DNA of 19,971 bases from an uncultured Clostridia bacterium. Lineage in GTDB: Bacteria; Bacillota; Clostridia; Christensenellales; Aristaeellaceae. A program made the translations under genes and the position numbers. Of the stretch, positions 10,797 to 18,506 are shown piece after piece; within the stretch, counting starts at the first letter, position 1, and each line of letters opens with the position of its first letter. Location: positions 1 through 19,971 of the forward strand of contig CAMJXZ010000016.1 in the NCBI GenBank assembly GCA_946409855.1, in the 5' to 3' direction. A model generated the notes under the pieces. The model saw only the letters and a program-made list of their open reading frames with translations. It had not been told where the DNA came from and made no database searches.

Positions 10797-11756
10797 TCAT
10801 ATGCAGAACGCGGGGAAGTAATATGCAGAAGTTTCCGTAACATACACGCCAAGATTTCCGGAGCTGTTAATGACGATAAAGTGGTCGTGATCAACGCAAT
10901 TGTCCGGATTGTGCGGTGATCTTGTCCATTCATGCACATTTTTGTACGGAGGCATGTCGGCATAATATGCGTATTGCGGGTTTGCCGTTGCCTCGTTGGG
11001 AAGCACCCAGCCGCCGGTGGAGCTGTACATTTCGCTCACGGCAAGCAGGAACAGCTTGTCACGGCTTGTCGTCATGCCGGTGGTTCCGGTTCCACCGATG
11101 GAGGTGATTTTGTCCACAGTGCGCATAATTGACCGGATGTCGGAGGGCATCCCCGAAAGGTACGCCGGAAGGGCCGTTTTGCGCATGTAGCAGTTGTCCC
11201 AGCCGCCCACGTTGGTGTTATTCTGATTCATTATTCCGGCTCCGGAGGCCGTCATGATCTGAATAGTAAGGGCGGCTTTTTGGGAATTGCCGTTATATGA
11301 AGCGTCGGCATACTTCGCATCGGTGGAGCTAAGGCTGTCATGATTCATCCCGATAATGGTATAGGTGACGCCGTCAACGACTTTGGAATCGCCGACGGAC
11401 CAGTAATTCCCGGCCTGTCCCAGGGCCGCGACGCGGGCGATCGTTTCCCACGTATTCTGGCCGAAATCCGGATTGACAGAATCCACTGTGATGGGTATGG
11501 CAACGCTTTTGGTCCGTCCGCCGATCTCCGCTGTGACGGTGATCGCCGTATCTGCGGCCGTAAGAGCGCCTGCCGGCGTATAAGAATATGCCGTCTGGGA
11601 GATCGGCACCGTGAACGTTCCGAAATCGGCCCCGATGATCATCCCGGTAAGGTCGACATACTCACCGGCGTAATAGGATGTTTTTGCGGGGGGCACGATC
11701 ACGATCAATCCGCGTAGCGTATTGCCTCCCCGCCTGCACAGATATGCGTCACCCAT
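10797..11756 (-). CDS. Ig-like plus DUF6273 fibre-tip protein
   Basis: Of 319 residues, about 15-95 form a bacterial Ig-like unit (IVIVPPAKTSYYAGEYVDLTG, GALTAADTAITVTAEIGGRT). Residues about 100-319 match DUF6273, a C-type-lectin-like fold: WETIARVAALGQAGNYWSVGD, YTIIGMNHD, GWDNCYMR, DKLFLLAVSEMY, WTRSPHN and the closing YYFPAFCI. Such proteins in phages and on cell surfaces bind ligands. In some systems DUF6273-type domains are diversified by retroelements, but no reverse transcriptase is seen here. The ATG at 11756 overlaps the preceding gene by 8 nt, and GAGGTG precedes it. Confidence 0.75.
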   Translation of the reverse strand: MGDAYLCRRGGNTLRGLIVIVPPAKTSYYAGEYVDLTGMIIGADFGTFTVPISQTAYSYTPAGALTAADTAITVTAEIGGRTKSVAIPITVDSVNPDFGQNTWETIARVAALGQAGNYWSVGDSKVVDGVTYTIIGMNHDSLSSTDAKYADASYNGNSQKAALTIQIMTASGAGIMNQNNTNVGGWDNCYMRKTALPAYLSGMPSDIRSIMRTVDKITSIGGTGTTGMTTSRDKLFLLAVSEMYSSTGGWVLPNEATANPQYAYYADMPPYKNVHEWTRSPHNPDNCVDHDHFIVINSSGNLGVYVTETSAYYFPAFCI

Positions 11757-12246
11757 GCCGCAAGCACCTCACTTTGACCTTAATAGCCGCCGACGGAATG
11801 TCGTTGGCGTAGACGGTGATGGAGTTGTTGGCCGTAGTGATCCGGTATACCTGACTCCAGTCGTCGCACATCGCCTGGTCAGTGGCGTATGTGCCCGTGA
11901 GGGCGAGATCCACAAAGGGCGTGTCCGCCGCTTTCATGCCCGACACGGTGACGGTGCGGGTGTAGGGAGCGGCGCTGCCGTTCCAGCCGGTGGCGGGGAT
12001 CGTGACGGCGTAGACCTTTTCGGTGGTCGCCGCGGCCTCCAGGGCGTTGATGGCGTCCGCACAGTCCGCGATGCCCTGCTCGATGTGGTTCATGTTCAGG
12101 GCGTTCCTGGGCGTGCCCTCGAAAAGCACGAGGCCCGGCGCGGGGGTGTGGGTGACGCTTTCGTCCGAGTTTTCAACGTGGGTGTAGGTACGAGGCCGCT
12201 GGACAACGCGGTCCGTCCACTCTGTTTTGGTGTAGGTCACGGCCAT
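11749..12246 (-). CDS. Tail fibre or receptor-binding protein, 165 aa
   Basis: ATG at 12246 (MAVTYTKTEWTDRVVQRPRT) has GAGGAGG upstream; the longer in-frame start at 12291 overlaps the previous gene and lacks a site. LFEGTPRNALNMNHIEQGIA at about 41-60 is the docking-type motif of short phage fibres. It resembles KLNNIEDGVEEA in the 10398-10781 protein. A helix and a C-terminal beta domain (VYAVTIPATGWNG, TRTVTVSGM, SITVYAND, IKVKVRCL) follow, typical of a fibre head. Probably a short fibre or baseplate wedge extension. Confidence 0.7.
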   Translation of the reverse strand: MAVTYTKTEWTDRVVQRPRTYTHVENSDESVTHTPAPGLVLFEGTPRNALNMNHIEQGIADCADAINALEAAATTEKVYAVTIPATGWNGSAAPYTRTVTVSGMKAADTPFVDLALTGTYATDQAMCDDWSQVYRITTANNSITVYANDIPSAAIKVKVRCLRHG

Positions 12247-12259
12247 CTGGCAGTCCTCC

Positions 12260-12592
12260 TCATTCGTTATCGTCTTCGGCGGTGAATTCACCCGCGCTCA
12301 CACCGAACTTGAAGCGGTACAGCACCGCATCGTAGGAATCCGGAACGGTGAGCGTCTCCTCCCGTTCCGCGAGCACGTTGTCCGAGCTGTCGAGCAGCTG
12401 AAATTTTGTGGCGGGCGCGGCGCTCTTATTTACGTAAAAGCACACGTACACGATGCCGCTCTGCTGGACCTCTTTCGTCACGATCTCGGAGCGGATCCAA
12501 CTGCCGCCGACCATGTACCTGCCGTAGCTCATCAGATCGGCGACGCGCTGCCGGAGAGCATCCAGCAGGGTGTTTGTGATCACTGTCGTCAA
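12260..12592 (-). CDS. Small baseplate-region protein, 110 aa, TTG start
   Basis: TTG at 12592 is supported by GGAGGG 7 nt upstream, with no alternative ATG at that position. The N-terminus is helical (NTLLDALRQRVADLMSYGRYM), then a beta region (IVYVCFYVNKSAA, FQLLDSSDNVLAERE, VLYRFKFGVSAGEF). Proteins of this shape commonly lie between DUF2612 proteins and fibres in clostridial phages and are thought to be structural. No named family. It begins 13 nt after the DUF2612 gene. Confidence 0.65.
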   Translation of the reverse strand: MTTVITNTLLDALRQRVADLMSYGRYMVGGSWIRSEIVTKEVQQSGIVYVCFYVNKSAAPATKFQLLDSSDNVLAEREETLTVPDSYDAVLYRFKFGVSAGEFTAEDDNE

Positions 12593-12605
12593 ATCGGTGC
12601 CCTCC

Positions 12606-13271
12606 TTATCCTGTGATCGACAGGTCCGTCACGGCACTGTCGGTGTAAGCGATTTCCGCCGTCATCTCCTCCTCGCATTCGGCCAGGTCGTTGGCGGCGG
12701 TCTGGTAATCCTCCGAGGCGTAGGGGAAGACCACGGGGAGATAGTCCGTGTCGGCGCTGACGATGATGTCGCTGTTGTAGGTGATGAAAAGCTCGACGCC
12801 CATGGGCTTGGGGATGATGTAGCCCCCAAGCACCAGGCTGCTCATCAGCGGGCTGAGGGAGCCGGAGATGCCCACGCTGACGGTCATATCCTGGTTGTCG
12901 GTGAATTCCGCGTCCAGCCAGGAGCCGAGGGTGGCGGCCCAGAGATCGCGGAACGTTTCGAAGGTGCCGTCCCACTGGTTCTGGGCGATCTTCGCGAGGA
13001 TGATCTTCCGGAAAGTGTCGTCATCCAGCTCCGTCCCGTCAAAAATGCCTGCGGGGATGGATTTGCGGTCCACCCCGACCGACACGGCGATGGCGTCCAG
13101 CTGCTTTCCCTCCGCGGTCATCACGTGGAATTTTTGCGGGAGGTCCTTGGCGATGCCGTGCGCCGCGTCGATCTTTTCGAGGATCCTGGTCAGGTGGGCC
13201 ATGAAACGGGGCATCGGCTGGTGCTGGCTGCCTATGCCCTTCAGGTATCGCTTGATATCCGGGTCAGCCAT
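12606..13271 (-). CDS. DUF2612 phage tail/baseplate protein
   Basis: The ATG at 13271 (MADPDIKRYLKGIGSQHQ) has AAGGAGG upstream; the frame stays open further but only as a shadow of the baseplate J gene. The 221-aa product carries the DUF2612-type core: GKQLDAIAVSVGVDRKSIPA (about 53-72), DDTFRKIILAKIAQNQWDGT, then FETFRDLWAATLGSWL (about 82-118). Members sit directly after baseplate J and probably join wedge to fibre, like gpI/YmfQ proteins. It begins 11 nt after the baseplate J stop. Confidence 0.8.
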   Translation of the reverse strand: MADPDIKRYLKGIGSQHQPMPRFMAHLTRILEKIDAAHGIAKDLPQKFHVMTAEGKQLDAIAVSVGVDRKSIPAGIFDGTELDDDTFRKIILAKIAQNQWDGTFETFRDLWAATLGSWLDAEFTDNQDMTVSVGISGSLSPLMSSLVLGGYIIPKPMGVELFITYNSDIIVSADTDYLPVVFPYASEDYQTAANDLAECEEEMTAEIAYTDSAVTDLSITG

Positions 13272-13282
13272 GCCGCGCCTCC

Positions 13283-14458
13283 TTAGGTGATGTTGATGGT
13301 GATGTTGTCTACCCGGCCCCGAGCGGCCTCGTTGTAATTGATCTCCACGTCGGCGGTGGAAAGCGTTTCGCCCTGGCGGGCGATGAGCACGCTGGTGATG
13401 GAAAACTGCGGCAGCCGTGCGTCCGCGTTGACCGTCTGTGCCACCATCCAGATGATGGACATGGTGAGGTCGGTGCCGATGGTAAAGGAATCGAGGTAGT
13501 TGACGATGGCGGTCTTGATCTCGTCCACGAGGGACGCGGTCCAGCCGCCGCGGGTGGTGATGTTGATCTCGATGTCGATGTCGGCATAGCCCAGGCGCTC
13601 GAAATTGACGGTGTTGACCATGCCGCCGTCGTCCACCACCTCCGCCGATTCTGATCCGTATGTGCCGCAGCCCAGGCCCTTGCGCATGAAGATTGCCCGG
13701 GCAACCTCGCTGTCCTCGCCGCCCTCCACCACGCAGCACACGCTGTGGCCGGGAATGTCGTTGTCATCGGTATCGTCGGTGTCGTTTTCGTAGACGGCGC
13801 AGCGGGCGACGTCCGGGATGTTTTTGAGGGCCGCGTACAGGCCGCCCACCATGCCGCGGGAGGGCAGGGCCACGGATTCGCCCTGGCGGGCGCGGAGCTC
13901 GGAATCCGATTCCGTGACCGTACCGACGGTGGCGGCAAAGACGTTGGTGACGGACTCCCAGCCCATGACCGGGGTCATGATGCGGGTGATCGAATTCGGC
14001 GCGGCGGTGATCAGGCCGTACTCCCTGGCCGTCGCTTCCACCTCCGCCGTGCCGTCCTGCCCGATGGTGACGTTTTCGGAAAAGTCCCACATCAGGCCGT
14101 TATTGTCCGCGGCGGCCCCGCCCTCGATGGTGGTGCCGGGGGAGCCGGTCAGCGAGAGCGTGACCACTGAGCGGGTGGCCTGCTTGCGCGATATGCCGTT
14201 GAGGGCCACGATGTAGTCCAGCCCCGTGCCGATGGACGTGAGGGGGCTGTGGGCGTTGTAGGCCAGCTCCACGGCCTGGTAGGTGTCGTAGATCTTCTCG
14301 GCGATCTTGGACAGCATCTGGTAATCCTGGCTGTCCGCGCCGAGGTAAATGCCGCTGCCGTAGATGGTCTGCATCTCGTCCACCAGCTGCTCGATGATGT
14401 CGTTGTATGTGGGGTAGTGGAGGCCGGACGCGTCCACGTAGGGCACGAAATAACTCAC
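13283..14458 (-). CDS. Baseplate J / gp47-like protein
   Basis: GTG at 14458 is the start: GGAGGTGATCCT lies just upstream, and upstream in-frame codons fall in the previous gene. The 391-aa product shows the baseplate J pattern: YPTYNDIIEQLVDEMQTIYG, a long AVELAYN helix, TGLDYIVALNGISRKQATRS. Beta segments follow (GTAEVEATAREYGLITAAPN), then SDSELRARQ, MVGGLYAALKNIPDVARCAV and the C-terminal beta domain (GGWTASLVDEIKTAIVNYL). In myoviruses this protein forms the wedge ring around the hub. It overlaps the sheath-initiator gene by 4 nt. Confidence 0.88.
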   Translation of the reverse strand: MSYFVPYVDASGLHYPTYNDIIEQLVDEMQTIYGSGIYLGADSQDYQMLSKIAEKIYDTYQAVELAYNAHSPLTSIGTGLDYIVALNGISRKQATRSVVTLSLTGSPGTTIEGGAAADNNGLMWDFSENVTIGQDGTAEVEATAREYGLITAAPNSITRIMTPVMGWESVTNVFAATVGTVTESDSELRARQGESVALPSRGMVGGLYAALKNIPDVARCAVYENDTDDTDDNDIPGHSVCCVVEGGEDSEVARAIFMRKGLGCGTYGSESAEVVDDGGMVNTVNFERLGYADIDIEINITTRGGWTASLVDEIKTAIVNYLDSFTIGTDLTMSIIWMVAQTVNADARLPQFSITSVLIARQGETLSTADVEINYNEAARGRVDNITINIT

Positions 14459-14835
14459 AGGATCACCTCCGCCGGCGTGACGCCGTAGACTGTGTTGACC
14501 TTGCATTTAAATACATACTGCCGGTTTTTGATTTCGGAGGACACGTCCGAGACCGAAAGCACGCCCCGGGTGTCCATGATCCGGTCGATGACCATCAGGT
14601 CGATCATGGCCCGGTTCTGGCTGGTCTGGTAGGCTGTCATAATCTCGTCGTAGTAGGGGAGCGCCGTGGCGTCGCCCTCCCACCACTCTCCCTGGACGGC
14701 CTGCAGGCGCGACCGGATCACCTCGCCCATCGCGTCAAGGCCGGAGGCGTAGTCCTGCATGCCGTGCCCCCAGACGATATCGCCGTTTTCGTCCCGCCTG
14801 CGACATCTAAGATTCCGCTCGTAATCGCTGATCAT
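14455..14835 (-). CDS. gp25-like baseplate wedge / sheath initiator
   Basis: The 126-aa product starts at ATG 14835 (GGAGG 6 nt upstream) in an ATGA overlap with the spike gene. Position, size and the layout ISDYERNLRCRRRDENGDI, DAMGEVIRSRLQAVQGEWWE, then RAMIDLMVIDRIMDTRGVLS and a final strand pair fit the gp25/W-like protein, which sits next to baseplate J and starts sheath assembly. The match rests on pattern and position more than on a diagnostic motif. Confidence 0.75.
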   Translation of the reverse strand: MISDYERNLRCRRRDENGDIVWGHGMQDYASGLDAMGEVIRSRLQAVQGEWWEGDATALPYYDEIMTAYQTSQNRAMIDLMVIDRIMDTRGVLSVSDVSSEIKNRQYVFKCKVNTVYGVTPAEVIL

Positions 14836-15419
14836 ACCACGCCTCCAGTCGTTCCGCCGCCGGTCTCCACGCCGCCGTGGCGGTGGGAGGCATACGACGC
14901 GCCGTTGATGGTAACGGTGCCGAAAATATTCACGGCGCCGCCGTCGATGCTGATGCCCGCGGTGCCCTCGTCGTTCTGCAGGCGGCAGCCGCTTTGCGGG
15001 ATATCGGGCTTGTTCGGCTGGGACCAGCAGCCCAGGATGGCGAAGCCGTCGGAAAGATCGTGCCGCCGCTTGTCCGCCTGGGACTGGACGCCGCCCGACT
15101 GCCACCAGGCGTCGATGCACATATCCGCGAAGATCACCAGGCACTCGTCCCCGGGTTTGGGGGCAAAAACGAGGGAATAGCCGCCCGCGCGGGGCATGAC
15201 CACCGGCACGTCCACGAGGATCGGGATGTCCATTTCCCGGGGCTGGCCGCCGAAGGAGACCTTTTCCCGGATGGCGGGCTGCACCCTGACGGTCTGGGTG
15301 GCGGCATCCCATTCCTGGACGATGCCGGGGATGGCCACCCGGATGCCCGTGCCACAGGCCCTGATGGCCTCGGCGAGGACGCTGGACGTGTTGGCCGACC
15401 GTTCATCTACCGTTCTCAA
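14832..15419 (-). CDS. Gp138-type membrane-puncturing spike, TTG start
   Basis: TTG at 15419 has GGAGGTGATCAC just upstream; the longer frame upstream is a shadow. The 195-aa product has an OB-like N-terminal domain (about 28-140: IPGIVQEWDAATQTVRVQPA, DIPILVDVPVVMPRAGGYSL, GDECLVIFADMCIDAWWQSG, AILGCW). This matches the Gp138 N-terminal domain. The C-terminus is short-repeat beta (GISIDGGAVNIFGTVTINGA) and ends SHRHGGVETGGG, where HxH is the type of motif that holds a metal ion at the tip of central spikes. It would be the cell-piercing tip under the hub. Confidence 0.85.
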   Translation of the reverse strand: MRTVDERSANTSSVLAEAIRACGTGIRVAIPGIVQEWDAATQTVRVQPAIREKVSFGGQPREMDIPILVDVPVVMPRAGGYSLVFAPKPGDECLVIFADMCIDAWWQSGGVQSQADKRRHDLSDGFAILGCWSQPNKPDIPQSGCRLQNDEGTAGISIDGGAVNIFGTVTINGASYASHRHGGVETGGGTTGGVV

Positions 15420-15423
15420 GTGA

Positions 15424-16443
15424 TCACCTCCAGGATGTGCCGTCGAGCAGCTGGGACAGGACGGACTGTTTGGGGCCGTCGGAGCCGCTTCCCTTGGATT
15501 TGGATCCGGATCCGGAGGAAGGGGATTCCTGTTTCTTCTCCTCCTTTTTGGCCGTCGAGGCCGCCGGCGCCGTGGCGACGCCCGCAGGCTGGGAGCCGTC
15601 CTGGGTGATGGCGTCAAAATTGCAGTACCAGGATTCCCCGAAATTATCACCCTCGTAGGTCAGCTTGACCACCTTGTAGCAGCCGTTGGCCGAGAAGGAC
15701 GAAACGGTGCTCTCCGCGTCCTGGACGGCTTTGGCGACGATCGAAGACGAATCGATGTGGACGAGGGAGTTCAGCTTGATGGCCGGGTTGATCAGGCACT
15801 GGGCCGACACGCCGTCGTCCGTCTGGGAGGGATCGCCGACGAGGCCGGTGTCCGCGTTGAGGGTCACCACCGCGCCCTTGTCGTAATCCTCCTCGCCGAC
15901 GATGTTGATCTTGCCGTCGTCCACGAAGAACTGGGTGTCGGTCTTCTGGGCTACCTCCTTGAGGTAATCCGAGGACGGGCCGAACATGGTTTTTCCCCGG
16001 ATATAGGCGTCGCCGGACTGCACCTTATCGCCGATCACGTTCTGGGGGATCGTCGAGCATGTGTTAACCACGTCCGCCGGCGTGGAGCCCTTTTCGACCG
16101 TCTGGGCGGTGAAGGAATTATTGATGTAGTCGTCCCCGTCCTGGCAGATGAGGCGAAGCCTGGTGTCCACGCCGCCTTCCCGGTCCACGATGGGCTGCAC
16201 CACCTGGCCGGTGAAGATCAGGCCGAAATTGCCCTCCTCATAGCCGGCTTCCAGTGTGACGGTCTGCCCGGCCTTGACCTGGGAGACCGTGGAGGCCGCC
16301 AGGTTGTATACGACGATCTCGGAATAGTTCGGCGTTTCGTTGACGGATTTTTCGATGTTGAAGGTGCAGCGCAGCGCCGACACGTCCAGCCCGCCGCAGA
16401 CGAGGCGGAAGCGGCGCTTCCACTGCGCGTATCCTTTACTCAT
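15424..16443 (-). CDS. Baseplate hub protein (XkdQ / gpD-like)
   Basis: I prefer ATG at 16443 (MSKGYAQWKRRFRLVCGGLD, GGGGTG about 6 nt upstream) over the TTG at 16461. The 339-aa product shows the hub pattern: FNIEKSVNETPNYSEIVVYN, VTLEAGYEEGNFGLIFTGQV, DTRLRLICQDGDDYINNSFT, SSDYLKEVAQKTDTQFFVDD, KINIVGE and the C-terminal CYKVVKLTYEGDNFGESWYC. A low-complexity Ser/Lys/Glu/Gly linker (about 290-322) leads to a C-terminal KQSVLSQLLDG that also occurs in the Dit-like protein. In the particle it joins tube to spike. It overlaps the plug gene by 8 nt. Confidence 0.85.
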   Translation of the reverse strand: MSKGYAQWKRRFRLVCGGLDVSALRCTFNIEKSVNETPNYSEIVVYNLAASTVSQVKAGQTVTLEAGYEEGNFGLIFTGQVVQPIVDREGGVDTRLRLICQDGDDYINNSFTAQTVEKGSTPADVVNTCSTIPQNVIGDKVQSGDAYIRGKTMFGPSSDYLKEVAQKTDTQFFVDDGKINIVGEEDYDKGAVVTLNADTGLVGDPSQTDDGVSAQCLINPAIKLNSLVHIDSSSIVAKAVQDAESTVSSFSANGCYKVVKLTYEGDNFGESWYCNFDAITQDGSQPAGVATAPAASTAKKEEKKQESPSSGSGSKSKGSGSDGPKQSVLSQLLDGTSWR

Positions 16444-16783
16444 CCCTTTCACCCCAAACAAGCAGGAAATCGGATCCCAGGTCGAAAAGATCCGGAATGT
16501 CGTTTTCGGCGGCGTCGGTGTCCGGAACGACCACGGCGCTGCCGATGCCCAGGTGGCGGAACTGCTTCATCAGGTCGGCGGAGGGGGCGAGGCCGGTGAC
16601 AAGGGGCACGCCGGAGATGAGCATCTCGCGGGTGGTGCCGTCGGACACGTCCATTTTCCAGAAGCGGCCCTCGGTGTTGTAGCGCAGGTGCAGGAGCAGG
16701 TAAACGTTCCTGCCGCCCACGTCCACCGAAACGAAAAATTCCTGGTCCGGCGTGGTATCCAGGGGGATCACATGCCACGACAT
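16436..16783 (-). CDS. Baseplate plug protein (Pam3 gp18-like)
   Basis: The 115-aa product (ATG at 16783, AGGAGGTG upstream) fits the small baseplate plug family. It has DTTPDQEFFVSVDVGGRNVY, LLLHLRYNTEGRFWKMDVSD, ISGVPLVTGLAPSADLMKQF, RHLGIGSAVVV and a final strand with LLVWGERDE. The hallmark is SGVPLVTG...LLxQFRxLGIG. In contractile phages it closes the hub centre. It sits 11 nt after the Dit-like gene and overlaps the hub gene. Confidence 0.82.
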   Translation of the reverse strand: MSWHVIPLDTTPDQEFFVSVDVGGRNVYLLLHLRYNTEGRFWKMDVSDGTTREMLISGVPLVTGLAPSADLMKQFRHLGIGSAVVVPDTDAAENDIPDLFDLGSDFLLVWGERDE

Positions 16784-16794
16784 ACGTTCACCTC

Positions 16795-17556
16795 CTATCC
16801 CCTCATCACGGTGTTGACCTTGTTGTTGATGGGCTTGGTCGCCGGGATCGTCGCCTTGACGGTGGAGGCCTTGGGCGCGGTCTTGGCGGCGTTCGTCGCT
16901 TTGTTCTCCGCGATCTTCGCGCCGGCGTTCGATGTGCTCGCGGTGGCGGGATTGTAATTCGAATTCGACTGGGCGCTTCCGCCGAAAAGCTGGTGGAGGA
17001 CCGACTGCTTCGCAGTCGACGCGGGCTTCTGGGTGGCGGGCTGGTGCACGGAGGAGGATTTTACCGTCTCCCCGGTTTTGGCGGTTTTGCCGGAGGTGGT
17101 AGCGGCGGCGGGCTTAACGGCCGTTTTGCCGCCCGTGGTCTGCCCCTGCACGGTAACGGTGGCCACGGTGGCCACCCGGATCTCGGTGAAGGTAAGGGTG
17201 CACCGCAGGCTGTTCATCGTCGTGTAATCGTCCGGGACGGAAATGGCGGTGAGCAGCATGTCCTGGTACGCGCCCAGGCGCGTGACCACCGTCACCAGGT
17301 CGCGCTCGGCCATGATGGTGAGGAACTGCTGGTAGGCCCGGGCGGAGGCCCCGGTGCCGCTCACCACGTCGGTCATGCCGATCTCGAGGCTGATCTCCTT
17401 GGGGGCCATGTAGGCGTGGTCGGTGATGGCCGCGCCGGTCTGCACGGGGTGCTGGGTGGGTATGACGGTGGCGTTGTGGTCCGCGTGTAGGAGCGCGTCG
17501 AAATAGACGGTGCCGGACGAGGTGCGCAGCATGGTGTTTACCGTGGTGCCGGCCAA
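16795..17556 (-). CDS. Dit-like baseplate protein with long disordered tail
   Basis: I chose TTG at 17556 (AAAGGAGG 8 nt upstream) over GTG at 17565, which touches the ribosome site. The first 130 residues match Dit-like phage tail proteins: FDALLHADHNATVIPTQHPV, HAYMAPKEISLEIGMTDVVS, YQQFLTIMAERDLVTVVTRL, MLLTAISVPDDYTTMNSLRC. Residues 150-253 are low complexity (Thr, Ala, Lys) with KQSVLHQLFGG near the middle. The same short motif ends the hub protein. The gene follows a chromosomal-type insertion rather than the tape measure gene directly. Confidence 0.8.
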   Translation of the reverse strand: MAGTTVNTMLRTSSGTVYFDALLHADHNATVIPTQHPVQTGAAITDHAYMAPKEISLEIGMTDVVSGTGASARAYQQFLTIMAERDLVTVVTRLGAYQDMLLTAISVPDDYTTMNSLRCTLTFTEIRVATVATVTVQGQTTGGKTAVKPAAATTSGKTAKTGETVKSSSVHQPATQKPASTAKQSVLHQLFGGSAQSNSNYNPATASTSNAGAKIAENKATNAAKTAPKASTVKATIPATKPINNKVNTVMRG

Positions 17557-17582
17557 CGAGGGCACCTCCTTTCAGTCAATGG

Positions 17583-17605
17583 AAAAGCCGCCCCCGAAGG
17601 GCGGC
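17583..17605 (-). terminator. Terminator of the secreted-protein cassette
   Basis: GCCGCCC (17587-17593), loop CCGAA and GGGCGGC (17599-17605) form a 7-bp stem. The AAAA at 17583-17586 gives a short T-run on the minus strand. It lies between the secreted-protein gene and the baseplate operon, so late transcripts from the tape measure gene must read through it or restart. Confidence 0.6.
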
Positions 17606-17635
17606 GTGTGGGTGCGGGGGAGACGACGGGGAACG

Positions 17636-17700
17636 ACCTCATCCGTCACCGCGCTTTAGGCGCGGTGCCACCTTCCCCAGCCCGGGGAAGGCTTACGAGG
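17636..17700. repeat. Chromosomal-type palindromic repeat, copy A
   Basis: It begins ACCTCATCCG, holds CCACCTTCCCC and its complement GGGGAAGG as a hairpin, and ends GGCTTACGAGG. Copy B at 18455-18506 shares both ends and the hairpin, differing in the inner GCG stem. Repeats of this form are dispersed in many clostridial chromosomes. Confidence 0.7.
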
Positions 17701-17722
17701 TCTTCCTTGCCGGTTGAAGTGG

Positions 17723-17747
17723 AACACAGGGGACGGTTCTCTGTGTT
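17723..17747. repeat. Short palindrome with shared 15-bp core
   Basis: AACACAG (17723-17729) pairs with CTGTGTT (17741-17747). The inner 15 bases ACAGGGGACGGTTCT (17726-17740) recur in inverted orientation at 18549-18563. This type of GGGGACGGTTCT palindrome is common between genes in clostridial genomes. Confidence 0.65.
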
Positions 17748-17752
17748 GAGGT

Positions 17753-18280
17753 TCACTGCCGGTTGAAATGAACGGTGATGGGGGTTTCCGTGCTGAAGAT
17801 CCTACTATAGCTTTCGTCGAGGACCTTGAAACTGAATTCGATATCCTCGATCTCTTCGTACGAGTGGATGTCCGCGTCATAAAGCCGGATCTCAAAGGAT
17901 CCTTTCTTCTTTTTGCCGGCGTCAATGTTGGAGATGGATCCGCCGTAGACATTCCAGCCGTTGACGGATACCGTGTCGATATGAACGCTGATCTTTCGGT
18001 CTGATTCGTTGACGACGACGGCCTCAAGCTGAAGGACGTGCTTCCCTTCGCCCCACTCATCGACCTTGTAATTGCCGGTAAGATAAAGCTGCACGCCGTC
18101 CTGCTCGAAAAGGACGGTTTTTTCCTGCGCGACCAGTTCGCGCCTGGCCAGCTCGTTTCGGGCGAGGTCGATGATCTCGTGGAGCTGGTCGTCCGTGAGG
18201 GAGGCGTAGTCGATGCCTTCGGACACGGCGATGCCTCCCAGGAGCATGAGGGCGGCGAGGATGGAAATGAGTTTCTTCAT
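17753..18280 (-). CDS. Secreted beta-sandwich-like protein in an inserted cassette
   Basis: ATG at 18280 has GGGAGG 6 nt upstream. The 175-aa product has a signal peptide (MKKLISILAALMLLGGIAVS). A helix follows (SLTDDQLHEIIDLARNELAR, about 27-46), then a beta domain with VLFEQDGVQLYLTGNYK, LQLEAVVVNESDRKISVHID, VSVNGWNVYG, AGKKKKGSFEI and IEFSFKVLDE. The layout resembles the extracellular DUF4352/DUF5067-like proteins of clostridia; the family call is tentative. The gene has its own promoter and terminator and is flanked by chromosomal-type repeats, unlike any phage tail gene. It probably came from a host chromosome as cargo. Confidence 0.75.
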   Translation of the reverse strand: MKKLISILAALMLLGGIAVSEGIDYASLTDDQLHEIIDLARNELARRELVAQEKTVLFEQDGVQLYLTGNYKVDEWGEGKHVLQLEAVVVNESDRKISVHIDTVSVNGWNVYGGSISNIDAGKKKKGSFEIRLYDADIHSYEEIEDIEFSFKVLDESYSRIFSTETPITVHFNRQ

Positions 18281-18311
18281 GGGTACCTCCCTGTATGGTT
18301 TTGGTAAGGGA

Positions 18312-18340
18312 AGTATACACCCGGGAAGAAGGGGGCGCAA
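18312..18340 (-). promoter_or_regulatory. Probable promoter of the secreted-protein gene
   Basis: On the minus strand TTGCGC (18340-18335) and TATACT (18317-18312) are 17 nt apart, 32 nt before the ATG. The -10 is good and the -35 weak. Confidence 0.5.
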
Positions 18341-18454
18341 TAGGGATTTTGGGGTGATGGGGCGGGGGATGGTCGGCTGCGCCGACGGCGCACCGGCACG
18401 GAGAGAGGAGGGTCGGAGGGCAAGGGGCGGACGCACGGAGGAGGGCTGCGGGGA

Positions 18455-18506
18455 ACCTCATCCGGCGCTCCGCGCCACCTTCCCCAAACGGGGAAGGCTT
18501 ACGAGG
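18455..18506. repeat. Chromosomal-type palindromic repeat, copy B
   Basis: It matches copy A (17636-17700) at its ends, ACCTCATCCG and GGCTTACGAGG, and in the CCTTCCCC...GGGGAAGG hairpin. It lies in the same orientation on the other side of the secreted-protein gene. GCCGGTTGAA follows soon after both copies. Confidence 0.7.

Noticed and set aside
12570..13290. Plus-strand frames over the DUF2612 gene
   Set aside because: Products are His/Val/Gly/Asp-rich shadows typical of GC-rich coding DNA read backwards, and no ribosome site is seen.
13272..13739. N-terminal extension of the DUF2612 frame
   Set aside because: The extra residues are a His/Arg-rich shadow of baseplate J, and AAGGAGG directly precedes the ATG at 13271.
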